Positions 1-8,963 are shown, numbered from the stretch's first letter. The stretch is 41,635 nt of DNA from Alphaproteobacteria bacterium (GCA_013372975.1 JABXIS010000040.1:1-41635), one strand, 5' to 3'. Notes: generated by a model not told the origin, from the letters alone. Made by a program: numbers and translations.

Positions 1-517
1 CGCGCAGGCGCTGGCCATCTTCAGAGTTAGCCACATGCAGGTAAATACCATTGAGGTAATAACGTGTTTCTTCGGTGGAGATCGCGAAGCGGGCCTTATC
101 GATCAGGCGCTTCAGTTCCTCAGCCGGCAGGTCAAAACGGTGTGGCATGTCGCCGTCGTTCATGACCGGGAAATCGTCTTTGTCGAGACAGGCGAGCGTA
201 AAGCGAGACCGGCCAGCTTTGACCACCAGTCGATCCCCGTCTTCGAGGGTGAGCTCAACCTCACTGCCATCCGGCAGCTTGCGCACGATGTCGAAAAGAG
301 TGTGGGCGGACACGGTAGTTGAACCGCCTTGGCCTACGCTGGCATTCACCTGTTCCACGATCGCGATATCCAGGTCGGTCGCTGTCATGGATACGACATC
401 GCCATCTGCCTCGATCATCACGTTCGACAGAATGGGAATAGTGTTCCGGCGCTCTACAACGGATTGCACGTGCCCCAGCGTTTTCAAAAGAGAATTCCGT
501 TCGATTGTGACTTTCAT
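1..517 (-). CDS. dnaN: DNA polymerase III sliding clamp (beta subunit), N-terminal part, cut by window edge
   Basis: The gene encodes the ring-shaped clamp that tethers the replicative polymerase to DNA. Translation from the ATG at 517 begins MKVTIERNSLLKTLGHVQSV and continues through a typical first clamp domain (RRNTIPILSNVMIEA, TATDLDIAI, KAGRSRFTLACLDKDDFP, YYLNGIYLH). About 172 residues of the usual ~370 are present, and the C-terminal two domains lie beyond base 1. It follows dnaA on the same strand, as in many bacteria, but the 321-bp gap and a terminator-like hairpin between them suggest it has its own promoter. The identity is secure; only the missing 3' part limits the call. Confidence 0.96.
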   Translation of the reverse strand, partial: MKVTIERNSLLKTLGHVQSVVERRNTIPILSNVMIEADGDVVSMTATDLDIAIVEQVNASVGQGGSTTVSAHTLFDIVRKLPDGSEVELTLEDGDRLVVKAGRSRFTLACLDKDDFPVMNDGDMPHRFDLPAEELKRLIDKARFAISTEETRYYLNGIYLHVANSEDGQRLR

Positions 518-838
518 GGATATATTCTTCTTGTCTGACTGTTTTTATCCCCCGCCAGCTAGGCGGGACGCTCCCCCCTCACACCATCCTGGAAGCAAAA
601 TCGAGACGGCGACCCCCTGCCTGAATCCATCTTGGTGAATCAGGCCTTCGCCGGGTGATTTCGACACCCTGATAGGTGAGGATTTATTTCATTAGGAACA
701 ATAGCGATTTTCGCCCTTAAACCAAATGAAAAAGCGCCGAAAAGGCGCTTTTTTTTCTTCATTCGAATCTAAGGTTTTCTGCCGAGTCGCAGAGCCGTTT
801 TTTTAGCGAATCCGAAGCCCGTCTGAAGCAGGCTGAAA
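518..838. other. dnaA-dnaN intergenic region (321 bp)
   Basis: No convincing gene is present. The stretch holds the dnaA terminator (729-755) and must carry the dnaN promoter, which I could not place with confidence. Two further hairpins can be drawn in what would be the dnaN leader: GCCTGA (619-624) pairs with TCAGGC (640-645), and GGGTG (653-657) pairs with CACCC (665-669). No consensus DnaA box was found. Confidence 0.6.
729..755 (-). terminator. Intrinsic terminator downstream of dnaA
   Basis: A GCGCC/GGCGC stem (734-738 with 744-748) is extended by A/T pairs. On the minus strand it is followed by a run of T, about 85 bases past the dnaA stop. The A/T tracts on both sides could make it work in both directions. 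Confidence 0.75.
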
Positions 839-2251
839 TCAGCCCTCCAGAAGTCGGGTCAAGCGCGAGATATCATCGTCCAGCTGGCTGTCGTCGCGGC
901 GCAAATCCTCGATTTTCCGAACCGCATGCATCACCGTGGTGTGATCACGTCCGCCAAAACGACGACCGATCTCGGGCAGGCTACGGCTGGTTAGTTGCTT
1001 GGACAGATACATGGCTACCTGGCGCGGGCGGGCGATGTTGCGGGCGCGGCGCTCTGACAGCATCTCAGCAAGTCTCAGGTTGAAATAATCGGCCACAGCA
1101 CGCTGGATTTCATCAATCGTCAGCTTGCGGTCGTTTGCCCGGATCAGGTCCTGCAATACATCACGGGTCATTTCCATGGTGATGGGGCGACCGACGAGTG
1201 TGGCATAGGCCATCACGCGGTTGAGCGCGCCCTCAAGCTCCCGCACGTTGGATGTGATGCGGCGCGCAAGAAACTCAAGAACCTCACCCGGTACCACAAC
1301 CCCCTCTGCTTGCTCAGCCTTCGACTGCAGGATGCCGAGGCGAAGCTCATAGTCAGTTGGGTGGATATCGGCTACCAGGCCCCACCCCAGGCGGCTGATG
1401 ATGCGTTCCTGAATGCCCTCAAGGTCTGTTGGGGACCGGTCTGCTGTAATCACCACCTGGCACCGGTTGTCGACCAGCGCATTGAAGGTGTGGAAAAACT
1501 CTTCTTGGGTACTTTCCTTGTTGGCAATGAACTGAACGTCATCCACCATCAATAGATCAACAGCTCGAAACTTCTGTTTGAAAGCGTGGGTATCCTTGAA
1601 GCGAAGTGCAGCGATAAATTCGAACATGAATTTTTCTGCCGAAATATACACCACACGTTTTGTCGGATTGTTGCGCTTCACTTCCCATGCGATGGCATGC
1701 ATCAGGTGGGTTTTACCAAGCCCTACGCCGCCATGCAGAAATAGTGGATTGAAGGTTACATCATCCGTTTCAGCGATTCGCTTGGCGGCGGCATAGGCCA
1801 GCTCGTTAGATTTGCCTACAACAAAGCTATCGAACGTATATTTCGGGTCTAGTGCCGCACTCTCGTCGGCGCCTGTAGATGGATCAATTTCCGTAACAGC
1901 CTTGGGGGCCGGTTCGGGCCTGCGTACCTCGGCCTGCGCCTGCTTGGCGGCCAGGCGAATGGAAAGGCCCTTGATACGCGGATCTTCTGCAAGGAAGTAA
2001 TCCTTCAGGCGCGGCGCATAATGGCGCGTGATCCAGTCGCGTACAAATTTGGTTGGTGCAGTCAGTTCTACTGTACCGCTATCAACCCCGTTGAAACCCA
2101 ATTGTCCAAGCCATTGGCTGTAGGCATGCTGGCCAAATTCAGTCCTGAATTTGTCGCACACACGTGGCCAAGGCGATGTTTCGAACCCCGAATCCATCTT
2201 GGATGCTACCCCCCCGGATGCCCCCATTTTTCGTGTCTCCCTTTCAGCCAT
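839..2251 (-). CDS. dnaA: Chromosomal replication initiator protein DnaA
   Basis: DnaA is the AAA+ initiator that binds DnaA boxes and melts the origin. The N-terminal domain is recognisable (WPRVCDKFRTEFGQ, residues ~28-41), followed by a variable linker. Walker A is GGVGLGKTH (~174-182) and Walker B is DLLMVDDVQ (~232-240). The C-terminal DNA-binding signature RDHTTVMHA lies at ~435-443. The length of 470 residues is normal. The ATG at 2251 has GAGG 11 bases upstream. An ATG at 2227 has a better-placed AGGGAG and gives 462 residues; both starts are plausible. rpsT lies upstream, as in many alphaproteobacteria. Two CAATTCACA words sit 30-71 bases upstream of the start and may be regulatory. 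Confidence 0.98.
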   Translation of the reverse strand: MAERETRKMGASGGVASKMDSGFETSPWPRVCDKFRTEFGQHAYSQWLGQLGFNGVDSGTVELTAPTKFVRDWITRHYAPRLKDYFLAEDPRIKGLSIRLAAKQAQAEVRRPEPAPKAVTEIDPSTGADESAALDPKYTFDSFVVGKSNELAYAAAKRIAETDDVTFNPLFLHGGVGLGKTHLMHAIAWEVKRNNPTKRVVYISAEKFMFEFIAALRFKDTHAFKQKFRAVDLLMVDDVQFIANKESTQEEFFHTFNALVDNRCQVVITADRSPTDLEGIQERIISRLGWGLVADIHPTDYELRLGILQSKAEQAEGVVVPGEVLEFLARRITSNVRELEGALNRVMAYATLVGRPITMEMTRDVLQDLIRANDRKLTIDEIQRAVADYFNLRLAEMLSERRARNIARPRQVAMYLSKQLTSRSLPEIGRRFGGRDHTTVMHAVRKIEDLRRDDSQLDDDISRLTRLLEG

Positions 2252-2782
2252 TGGGCTAACAACCTCTTACCACGCGATACCAATTCACAGCCCAACGCCA
2301 GGGACCTTAATGACAATTCACACAACAAGCATGATGCCGACAATAATGCGCCTGCCATTCCAGCAATGCGCCAGTCAGGTCACTTGGTCCCGATCTGTTA
2401 TTTCAAGTACGACGGCGTGATCCCAGCCCCCTTTTGAGCCCCCTGGCAGGTCTCTAAGGTATGTAGGCCTGAACCACATTCGGGCGGCTCCCAATTTGGG
2501 ATGGTTGGTCGCCCGGCTGGCCCGCCGCGTAAGGTTGGAAGATACCTTTGGGCCGATGGCTCAGCAACTGAATCTATCGCTTGACAGCAGATTTCTTCAC
2601 AGCCCTATGGCGTGAATCAGAGGGGCATACAATATCTTGATTCAGATACAATTGAGCGAATTTATGTGCCCTGTTTGTTCTGCGCATGGTTCGCAGAAAC
2701 GACAAAAGCCACGCCGCAGTGGCATGGCTTTGATCAGGTCTGGCATGTTTCCGTCGGCGAATCGGGTCGCTGACGGTCCGTC
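2252..2782. other. rpsT-dnaA intergenic region (531 bp)
   Basis: No convincing gene is present; plus-strand reading frames here are remnants that run antisense to dnaA. The region contains the rpsT terminator (2705-2731) and the long dnaA upstream region. The word CAATTCACA occurs twice, at 2281-2289 and 2314-2322, 33 bases apart. It resembles a degenerate DnaA box (two mismatches to TTATNCACA). An 11-bp palindrome CCCAATTTGGG lies near 2491-2501. I could not assign the dnaA promoter confidently. There is no cluster of perfect DnaA boxes that would mark an origin. Confidence 0.55.
2705..2731 (-). terminator. Terminator downstream of rpsT
   Basis: AAAGCCACGCC (2705-2715) and GGCATGGCTTT (2721-2731) form an 11-pair stem with one G-T wobble and a five-base loop. 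On the minus strand it runs into TTTTG, 52 bases past the rpsT stop. Confidence 0.7.
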
Positions 2783-3046
2783 TTATGCGAGCGCTTTTAC
2801 GCGAGCGGACAGACGGGAAACTTTGCGAGAAGCCGTTTTCTTGTGGATAACGCCTTTGGTCACACCGCGCATGATCTCAGGCTGAGCAGCCTTCAGTGCG
2901 TCGCCAGCAGCAGCTTTATCGCCAGCAGCGATTGCTTCTTCTACTTTACGCACGAAAGTGCGGATGCGGCTTACGCGGGATTTGTTGATCAAGTGACGAC
3001 GTTCGTTCTGACGAATGCGTTTCTTGGCTTGTGCAGAATTTGCCAT
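2783..3046 (-). CDS. rpsT: 30S ribosomal protein S20
   Basis: S20 is a small basic protein that binds 16S rRNA early in 30S assembly. The 87-residue product begins [18 protein letters not shown] and contains the family-typical [31 protein letters not shown] and a lysine/arginine-rich composition. The length matches the family. A good promoter (3168-3196) leaves a leader of roughly 115 bases, and a terminator follows, so it is probably transcribed alone. The codons for VIHK contain a perfect 9-base DnaA box (2842-2850), which conserved protein sequence explains. Confidence 0.98.
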   Translation of the reverse strand: MANSAQAKKRIRQNERRHLINKSRVSRIRTFVRKVEEAIAAGDKAAAGDALKAAQPEIMRGVTKGVIHKKTASRKVSRLSARVKALA

Positions 3047-3167
3047 TTCTTCTACCTTTTACGGACCGCGCTTCAAAAACCGTCCAGCGCTTCAGTCCAA
3101 ACTTTCTTCTGTTTCAATCGGGGTGCGAGGCCATGTGGTCCGCGCCGCCAGTTAATTCGAGGTCGGC

Positions 3168-3196
3168 TCTATATACCCCTTATCAGGCCTAGTCAA
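3168..3196 (-). promoter_or_regulatory. Probable rpsT promoter
   Basis: On the minus strand, TTGACT (3191-3196) is separated by exactly 17 bases from TATAGA (3168-3173). It is a near-consensus sigma-70-type promoter pointing to rpsT, with a leader of about 115 bases. The match was found by eye. Confidence 0.6.
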
Positions 3197-3242
3197 TAGC
3201 TGACGGGCAAGATTCTTGGGCTTTGCCACCTCTCAGGTGCCG

Positions 3243-4019
3243 TTAGCAGTTTTTGAACTGCGGCTGGCGTTTCTCGATAAAGGCGTTCATGCCTTCCTTT
3301 TGGTCTTCTGTCGCAAACAGCGAGTGGAAGGCCCGGCGCTCAAACAAGAGGCCTTCAGCCAGCGTGGTTTCGAGTGCTCTGTTAGTTGCTTCTTTTGCCA
3401 GCGCTACGCTTGGTGCAGACAGGTCAGCAATGCTGGTTGCTACATCCATAACCCCATCCAGCATGTCTTCGGTTGGCAGCACACGGCTTACCAGTCCGGA
3501 ACGCTCTGCTTCTGCGGCATCCATCATACGGCCAGTCAGCATCATATCCATCGCTTTGGATTTGCCAACAAGACGCGTCAGGCGCTGAGAACCACCGATT
3601 CCCGGTATAACACCCAGTTTGATTTCAGGCTGCCCGAACTTGGCATTTTCAGCGGCGATAATGAAATCGCACGCCATGGCGATCTCACAGCCACCACCCA
3701 GGGCATAGCCCGACACAGCAGCAATCACGGGTTTGCGCACACGGGCAAACACGTTGTTGATTTCTGCGAACATATCTTTCTTGAGAACATCCGCGAAGGA
3801 AAGGCCAGACATCTCTTTGATGTCTGCGCCTGCCGCGAAAGCCTTTTCACTGCCCGTGACCACAATGGCGCCGATTTCATCATCGCTGTCCAGCGCAAGA
3901 AGCGCTTCGCCCAGTTCACGCAGCAAGGTGCTGTTAAGCGCGTTCAACGCATCTGGGCGATTAAGTGTAACCAGCCCTACGCCTTCTTGCTTATCAAGCA
4001 GAATGGTTTCGAAAGTCAT
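3243..4019 (-). CDS. Enoyl-CoA hydratase (crotonase family)
   Basis: It probably hydrates trans-2-enoyl-CoA to 3-hydroxyacyl-CoA in beta-oxidation. The 258-residue protein has the crotonase pattern: the oxyanion-hole segment [11 protein letters not shown], then [16 protein letters not shown] (first catalytic Glu) and [20 protein letters not shown] (second catalytic Glu). The C-terminus carries the [20 protein letters not shown] segment seen in short-chain enoyl-CoA hydratases. Its place between mutM and rpsT is a conserved alphaproteobacterial arrangement. Exact chain-length preference cannot be read from sequence, so no symbol is given. The start at the ATG at 4019 matches the family N-terminus ([20 protein letters not shown]). 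Confidence 0.93.
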   Translation of the reverse strand: MTFETILLDKQEGVGLVTLNRPDALNALNSTLLRELGEALLALDSDDEIGAIVVTGSEKAFAAGADIKEMSGLSFADVLKKDMFAEINNVFARVRKPVIAAVSGYALGGGCEIAMACDFIIAAENAKFGQPEIKLGVIPGIGGSQRLTRLVGKSKAMDMMLTGRMMDAAEAERSGLVSRVLPTEDMLDGVMDVATSIADLSAPSVALAKEATNRALETTLAEGLLFERRAFHSLFATEDQKEGMNAFIEKRQPQFKNC

Positions 4020-4123
4020 AATTCAGCCTTTTGTTGCTCCGACCTTTGGACCCGACTCCTACTGCGGCCCACGGCTTTTGAAAAGCTCTTTATCGGCAAT
4101 AGGCTTGGAAGCCCCGGATTTGG

Positions 4124-4486
4124 CTAGCTTATGGGCTCCAGCCGCAAGACAAGCCGGCCATCCTTCGCATGAATGTCCGGGCTTTTGAAGGTGAGACGAT
4201 TCCCTTCACGCTGACATGTGAGGGCAAGGGACGGAGAATCACAGACCCAGCCCAAGGCTGACAGTGATTCTCTGTATGTTTCCATGGCACTAGCCGCCGT
4301 GCCCGTTAACAACAAGGTTGCCTCGGCTACTGTGCCAGCAGGGGTATCAAATACGACAGGTTCGCCTTCAAAGGCGCGAATCGCCTCCAGTGCAGGCACA
4401 TCAGGAAAACCTTCCAGAAATTGGCCAAAGGCAAATAGTGGTGAGTTGATCAAAAACGCTGAAGCTGACAGGATCATTAGGCGCAT
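4124..4486 (-). CDS. Small exported protein of unknown function
   Basis: The 120-residue product starts with a hydrophobic signal-peptide-like stretch (MRLMILSASAFLINSPLFAF) and then a soluble region. Two cysteines (WVCDSP and LTCQRE) are close enough to form a disulfide in the periplasm. I do not recognise a named domain. It lies 26 bases downstream of mutM and upstream of the enoyl-CoA hydratase, all on the same strand, so it is probably co-transcribed with mutM. Small proteins in this slot between mutM and the hydratase recur in alphaproteobacteria as far as I recall, but that is memory and was not searched. Confidence 0.75.
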   Translation of the reverse strand: MRLMILSASAFLINSPLFAFGQFLEGFPDVPALEAIRAFEGEPVVFDTPAGTVAEATLLLTGTAASAMETYRESLSALGWVCDSPSLALTCQREGNRLTFKSPDIHAKDGRLVLRLEPIS

Positions 4487-4512
4487 GGTTTAGTATCTTC
4501 TCTTTTCTGACC

Positions 4513-5349
4513 CTATCGCTGGCACGAAGGACAATAGAAGGTGGACCGATTCGATTGCACGATACGAGAGACCGTACCACCACAACCCGGTTTTAAACAA
4601 TCCTCTCCTTCCCTGCCATAGGCCTGGAAGCTATGCTGGAAGTAGCCAAGCTCGCCATCCACTTGCGCATAGTCCTTCAGGGTTGATCCCCCTGCAGCTA
4701 TGGCGGCGGTCAGGACATCTCGAATGATTGGTAAAAGCCGCTCCGCCCGTTTGCCTGCCACGCTGTGGGCTGTACGTTTGGGACTAATACCAGCGCGCCA
4801 CAAGGCTTCGCAGACATATATATTGCCAAGCCCGGCCACCAGTTTCTGGTCCAGAAGGGCGGCTTTTATGTTGCTTTTTCGGCCCCTGAGGCCGGTGTTC
4901 AAAACATCCAGATTGAACTGGTTGCCGAGTGGTTCGGGGCCGATGTCCTTCAATAGGGGATGGGTATCCATGTCCTGCAGGCTGGTGAAGGTAAGAATGC
5001 CGAAACGGCGCGTGTCATTATATATGATTATGTCACCACGTTCGGTTTCCATGACGATATGATCATGTTTGCCGATGATGGGGGCAGGTGTGCCCGCCGG
5101 TGTGATGGTAACGCGTCCGGACATGCCAAGGTGCAGGATCACCACAAGCCCATCTGCGCATTCGATCAGGATATATTTGGACCGGCGGGTTAGGCGTTCG
5201 ATCCGGTTGCCGGTCAGGCGCGCCGAAAAATCGGCGGGGATTGGCAGGCGCAGGTCCGGCCTGTTGGCAACCGCCTTTTTTATTGTGGCGCCTTCCAGCA
5301 CGGGTACAAGGCCGCGCCTGACAGTTTCAACTTCGGGAAGTTCGGGCAT
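4513..5349 (-). CDS. mutM: Formamidopyrimidine-DNA glycosylase (Fpg/MutM)
   Basis: The enzyme excises 8-oxoguanine and formamidopyrimidines and cleaves the abasic site. The N-terminus [14 protein letters not shown] carries the catalytic Pro2 and Glu3. The lysine in RSKYILIE (~58) and the helix-two-turn-helix segment [17 protein letters not shown] fit the family. The C-terminal zinc finger has its four cysteines in CLKPGCGG and CPSCQR. The 278-residue length is normal. It is divergent from ubiE across a 115-bp region with a 12-bp perfect palindrome. No key residue is missing. Confidence 0.97.
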   Translation of the reverse strand: MPELPEVETVRRGLVPVLEGATIKKAVANRPDLRLPIPADFSARLTGNRIERLTRRSKYILIECADGLVVILHLGMSGRVTITPAGTPAPIIGKHDHIVMETERGDIIIYNDTRRFGILTFTSLQDMDTHPLLKDIGPEPLGNQFNLDVLNTGLRGRKSNIKAALLDQKLVAGLGNIYVCEALWRAGISPKRTAHSVAGKRAERLLPIIRDVLTAAIAAGGSTLKDYAQVDGELGYFQHSFQAYGREGEDCLKPGCGGTVSRIVQSNRSTFYCPSCQR

Positions 5350-5395
5350 ATTGTCGCGATTGTCCTCTATCCGATAAACGATACTGGCGTGCTGT

Positions 5396-5407
5396 GCCCA
5401 CGTGGGC
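5396..5407. repeat. 12-bp perfect palindrome in the mutM-ubiE divergent region
   Basis: GCCCACGTGGGC reads the same on both strands. It sits 46 bases upstream of the mutM start and 57 bases upstream of the chosen ubiE start, a fitting place for a shared operator. No protein is known to me to bind it here. Confidence 0.4.
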
Positions 5408-5464
5408 TATGGTCCAGCCAAAATGACAGGTTTATGGCCTGTGGTGTCAAGCAGCAAAGACGAT

Positions 5465-6241
5465 ATGATGAGCGAAACTGCCGAAAATCAGACAGAGCCA
5501 AAGGGTGCAACCACCCACTTTGGGTTCAAGACGGTCGCCGAAGACGCAAAGGCCGATATGGTCAAGGGTGTCTTCAACTCTGTTGCCAAACGCTATGACA
5601 TCATGAACGACGTGATGAGCGTGGGTGTGCACCGCATCTGGAAAAATTCGCTGATCGACAGTCTGAACCCGCGCCCTGGCATGCATCTTCTGGACCTGGC
5701 CGGCGGCACAGGTGATATCGCGTTCCGTTTTCTGGACGCCGTGAGGGATGGCACCGTAACAGTATGCGATATCAACGCCGAGATGCTGGCCGTGGGGCAG
5801 GAACGGGCGGTCGCACAGGGCTATGCAGACAGGGCGGAATTTGTGTGCGGGGACGCAATGAAGCTGCCGTTCGACAATCGGTCTGTGGATGCCTACACCA
5901 TTTCCTTTGGTATCCGGAACGTTACCCGCATTGAGGAAGCGCTTTCAGAAGCTTTTCGGGTGTTGAAGCCGGGGGCGAAATTCTATTGTCTTGAATTCAG
6001 CCCACAGGTGGTGCCTGTGCTCCAGAAGGCGTATGACACCTATAGCTTCAATGTGATCCCGAAGATGGGTGAAATGATCACCAATGATCGGGATAGCTAT
6101 CAGTATTTTGTGGAATCAATCCGCCGCTTCCCCACACCGCAAAAGTTTGCCGATATGATCAAGGCCGCAGGCTTCAGCCGAGTGGGCTGGCGTAGCATGT
6201 CCGCGGGGATTGCGGCGATCCATACTGGCACCCGGATATAA
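5465..6241 (+). CDS. ubiE: Ubiquinone/menaquinone biosynthesis C-methyltransferase UbiE
   Basis: It uses S-adenosylmethionine to C-methylate the benzoquinol ring in ubiquinone synthesis. The SAM-binding motif LDLAGGTGD is at ~76-84. Family signatures follow: [25 protein letters not shown] near the N-terminus, [12 protein letters not shown] and [14 protein letters not shown] in the middle, and [22 protein letters not shown] near the C-terminus. The start is placed at the ATG at 5465 (a second ATG follows directly) because an upstream GTG at 5402 adds 21 residues with no family similarity. The Shine-Dalgarno sequence is weak. ubiB follows with its start 14 bases after the stop. Confidence 0.95.
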   Translation: MMSETAENQTEPKGATTHFGFKTVAEDAKADMVKGVFNSVAKRYDIMNDVMSVGVHRIWKNSLIDSLNPRPGMHLLDLAGGTGDIAFRFLDAVRDGTVTVCDINAEMLAVGQERAVAQGYADRAEFVCGDAMKLPFDNRSVDAYTISFGIRNVTRIEEALSEAFRVLKPGAKFYCLEFSPQVVPVLQKAYDTYSFNVIPKMGEMITNDRDSYQYFVESIRRFPTPQKFADMIKAAGFSRVGWRSMSAGIAAIHTGTRI

Positions 6242-6254
6242 AGGGCATCATCGC

Positions 6255-7790
6255 GTGCGCACCATCGGATACCTGATTCAGCTTTATATGATGGCCGTTG
6301 GCCTCAGGCGCTTTGGCGCCATCCGGGCGCTGGCGAACATTGATCTGGTGCCGGCGTGGGCGCCGCGCCTTCTGAGGCTGTTCACCTTTTATATCCCGCG
6401 CCGCTTCAACCTGCCTGAAAGTGATGGCGAACGGCTGGCGCTGGCGCTTGCTGCCATGGGGCCCGCCTATATCAAACTGGGCCAAACGCTGGCCACCCGC
6501 CCCGATCTTGTTGGCCGCCCGCTGGCGGAGGGTCTGACCAAATTGCAGGACAGCTTGCCACCCTTCAGCTTTGCCAAGGCCAAAGCCACCATTGAAGCCG
6601 AACTTGGCGGCTCGATAGCTGACCACTTCCAAAGCTTTGATGAAACACCCGTTGCCGCGGCTTCGATCGCGCAGGTGCACAGGGCGGTAACGGAAAAAGG
6701 CGTGGCTGTGGCCGTGAAGGTGCTTCGGCCTGATATTGAGGCCCGTTTCACCCGTGACCTGAAGCTGTTTGAATGGCTGGCGGGGCTGGCTGAGCGCAAC
6801 GTCAAAGAAGCCCGCCGCCTTCGGCTTACCAAGATTGTTGAGAAGGTCAAGGAAACCAGCCTCAGGGAAATGGACCTTCGGCTTGAAGCTGCCGCGGCGG
6901 CTGAACTTGCCGAAGATATGAAGGGCCAGGCTGGGTACCGCCTACCCAAGATTGAGTGGGACCACACGGCGCGCCGGGTAATGACCCTTGAGTGGATCGA
7001 AGGTATTCGCCTTGCCAACAAGGAAGGCCTCGAGGCAGCAGGGCATGACCTGGAGGCTTTGGGGCGGCGTGTGGTGCAGGTGTTCCTGACCCAAGCCCTG
7101 ACGCACGGCTTTTTCCATGCTGATCTTCATCAGGGTAACCTGATCGTAGAGCCTGACGGCACCATCGCGGCCATCGACTTTGGTATCATGGGGCGGCTTT
7201 CGAAACGGGAGCGTCAGTTCCTTGCTGAAATCCTCTATGGTTTTATCCGACGGGATTATATCCGTGTGGCGCAAATCCATTTTGATGCGGGTTATGTACC
7301 AAAGGATCAAAGCCTTGAAGAATTTGCGCAGGCCCTCAGGGCAATCGCAGACCCGATCATGGATCTGCCAGTTGAGGAAATCTCGGCTGGCCAGCTTCTG
7401 GCACAGCTTTTTGCCACCACTGAGCGCTTTTCGATGCAGACTCAGCCGCAGCTTCTTCTTCTTCAGCGCACGATGGTAATGGCAGAGGGCATGGCCCTGC
7501 ATCTTTATCCCACGGCCAATATGTGGAATATCTCGGAGCCTGTGATCGAGGCCTGGATCAGGGGCAACCTGTCGCCTGAGGCACGGCTTGCAGAGCTGGT
7601 GAATAACCTGCCCCGCTTCCTAGAGCGCCTGCCTTACCGGATTGAAAAATGGCTGTCGGAAGAAGATGAGGCACCTGCGCCAGAGGATGATTGGCAAACT
7701 GCAGAGCCCGCAAAAACAGGCGCCCGCCTGTGGCCGTTTGCGCTTGGCCTTGTTACCGGCGCAGCCATCCTGAAAATCTTGATGTTGTAG
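6255..7790 (+). CDS. ubiB: UbiB/COQ8-type protein kinase-like ATPase for ubiquinone biosynthesis
   Basis: UbiB supports ubiquinone biosynthesis as an atypical kinase-like ATPase at the inner membrane. Visible features are the KxGQ motif in AYIKLGQTLATRPDLV (~71-85), the alanine-rich loop AAASIAQVH (134-142), the lysine motif VAVKVLRP (152-159), the catalytic-loop HADLHQGN (288-295) and DFGIMG (308-313). A hydrophobic C-terminal stretch (WPFALGLVTGAAILKILML) suggests a membrane anchor. I chose the GTG at 6255 because AGGG lies nine bases upstream and it follows the ubiE stop. A longer frame from a TTG at 6210 would overlap ubiE by 32 bases. The protein is 511 residues. Confidence 0.94.
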   Translation: MRTIGYLIQLYMMAVGLRRFGAIRALANIDLVPAWAPRLLRLFTFYIPRRFNLPESDGERLALALAAMGPAYIKLGQTLATRPDLVGRPLAEGLTKLQDSLPPFSFAKAKATIEAELGGSIADHFQSFDETPVAAASIAQVHRAVTEKGVAVAVKVLRPDIEARFTRDLKLFEWLAGLAERNVKEARRLRLTKIVEKVKETSLREMDLRLEAAAAAELAEDMKGQAGYRLPKIEWDHTARRVMTLEWIEGIRLANKEGLEAAGHDLEALGRRVVQVFLTQALTHGFFHADLHQGNLIVEPDGTIAAIDFGIMGRLSKRERQFLAEILYGFIRRDYIRVAQIHFDAGYVPKDQSLEEFAQALRAIADPIMDLPVEEISAGQLLAQLFATTERFSMQTQPQLLLLQRTMVMAEGMALHLYPTANMWNISEPVIEAWIRGNLSPEARLAELVNNLPRFLERLPYRIEKWLSEEDEAPAPEDDWQTAEPAKTGARLWPFALGLVTGAAILKILML

Positions 7791-7800
7791 GGATGCGGCT

Positions 7801-8394
7801 ATGGGTGCTGATCTGGAATGCCATCTTTCAGCCGATAATCTTGAAACTAAGACAGTGGTTGATTGTGTGAAAGCTGCTTTATCGCATGGGCACTGTTTCG
7901 AGGAAGATGTCGCTTTGCTGGTCTATGGGGTTGATCCCGCAGAGCCGATTACCAAGCTTTCCGCATTTGAAGCAGCGAGATTTCTTGCCGCGCCAGTAGA
8001 CATCGAGGGTCAAAGGCTATGGATCGTACGACTGGAAGGTAAATTTGCAGATGTACCAGTCAGATTGGCCATTAGTTGCAGTTTTCCTTATAGGGTTATC
8101 ACGTTGTCAGTTCTTGAGGACATGCTGTGGGGGTATGTTTCCAAAGCCAAAATAGAGACGAGAAGACTCGAAGCCTTTTTTGAAGTGTGCCGCGAAGTAG
8201 CAGAAATAATGCAAGCTCGGTTTGGAACGGTAGGAACGGAGCATCTTCACAATGACGAAGTGGCCGTAGAGGTCGCAGAAAAGAATGGATGCGACGTCGT
8301 GGATTCAGCCTTTTTCAGCAAAGAAAGCATGCAGGAACTGTGTGACTGGTATGATCGGGTGTATCGGCCAGTTAGATCTCCGATTACAGGCTAG
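7801..8394 (+). CDS. Hypothetical soluble protein between ubiB and the DoxX gene
   Basis: I do not recognise this 197-residue protein. It has no signal peptide or membrane segment, is acidic, and contains six cysteines scattered through it. The gene starts 10 bases after ubiB with GGATGCGG just upstream of the ATG, so it could be read with ubiB. In many alphaproteobacteria ubiB is followed closely by coaBC, so this gene and the next two look like additions to a conserved block. Some of its wording resembles small immunity-type proteins, but I see no motif that supports that, so no function is proposed. Confidence 0.7.
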   Translation: MGADLECHLSADNLETKTVVDCVKAALSHGHCFEEDVALLVYGVDPAEPITKLSAFEAARFLAAPVDIEGQRLWIVRLEGKFADVPVRLAISCSFPYRVITLSVLEDMLWGYVSKAKIETRRLEAFFEVCREVAEIMQARFGTVGTEHLHNDEVAVEVAEKNGCDVVDSAFFSKESMQELCDWYDRVYRPVRSPITG

Positions 8395-8470
8395 CGGTTG
8401 ATTCCATAGCCTCTTGCGTGCGTCTCCGAAATAGCAGACACTATCCCTTCCATAATCTGGGGAGGGATGA

Positions 8471-8881
8471 ATGGATAATCTTCTATCGAAACTCGATCCT
8501 ATTGCCGCGCCTTTGGGGCGCCTGTTCCTGTCGCTTATTTTTATTGGTGCCGGTCTCGCGAAAGTCATGAGCGGGGGTGAAGGCATGGTGGCCTATATGG
8601 AATCGGCCGGTGTGCCCGGTTTCCTTTTCTGGCCAGCCGCGCTTTTTGAGCTGTTCGCGGGTCTTGCGATCCTTGTGGGCTGGAAAACACGCATGGTTGC
8701 CTTTCTGCTTTCGGGCTTTTGCATGCTGACAGCCATTTTGTTTCATGCCGATTTCGCTGATCAGATGCAGCAAACCATGTTCATGAAGAATATGGCCTTG
8801 GCGGGCGCATTCCTGTTCCTGATGCGTTTTGGCGGTGGGGAATTCTCACTCGATAATCGCGGTGCGTCGGGCGACAGCTAG
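8471..8881 (+). CDS. DoxX family membrane protein
   Basis: The 136-residue protein has four hydrophobic segments: PLGRLFLSLIFIGAGLAKV, GFLFWPAALFELFAGLAIL, MVAFLLSGFCMLTAILF, and MALAGAFLFLMRFGGG. The first with its GLAKV end and the closing DNRG-type tail are typical of the DoxX family. These are inner-membrane proteins often linked to redox stress, with no single defined reaction. GGGGAGGG directly upstream of the ATG at 8471 is a strong ribosome-binding site. The family call is confident; the role here is unknown. Confidence 0.88.
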   Translation: MDNLLSKLDPIAAPLGRLFLSLIFIGAGLAKVMSGGEGMVAYMESAGVPGFLFWPAALFELFAGLAILVGWKTRMVAFLLSGFCMLTAILFHADFADQMQQTMFMKNMALAGAFLFLMRFGGGEFSLDNRGASGDS

Positions 8882-8963
8882 GGCCTGCTCATAAGAAGTG
8901 GAAATTTCTTAAGGGTTTAAGGCTACCATTCCCTCAAGTGGGGTAACGGGGATACTGGCTTAT

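Noticed and set aside
2252-2782. Possible replication origin next to dnaA
   Set aside because: No cluster of consensus DnaA boxes or AT-rich unwinding element was found; in alphaproteobacteria the origin often lies elsewhere.
2842-2850. Perfect DnaA box (TTATCCACA on the minus strand) inside rpsT
   Set aside because: It encodes the conserved Val-Ile-His segment of ribosomal protein S20 and stands alone, so it is more likely a by-product of protein conservation than an origin element.
3216-4127. Plus-strand open frame of 303 codons over the enoyl-CoA hydratase
   Set aside because: It is opposite a gene with clear catalytic motifs and shows no domain.
6210-6254. Upstream TTG extension of ubiB
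   Set aside because: It would overlap ubiE by 32 bases; the GTG at 6255 has a well-placed AGGG.
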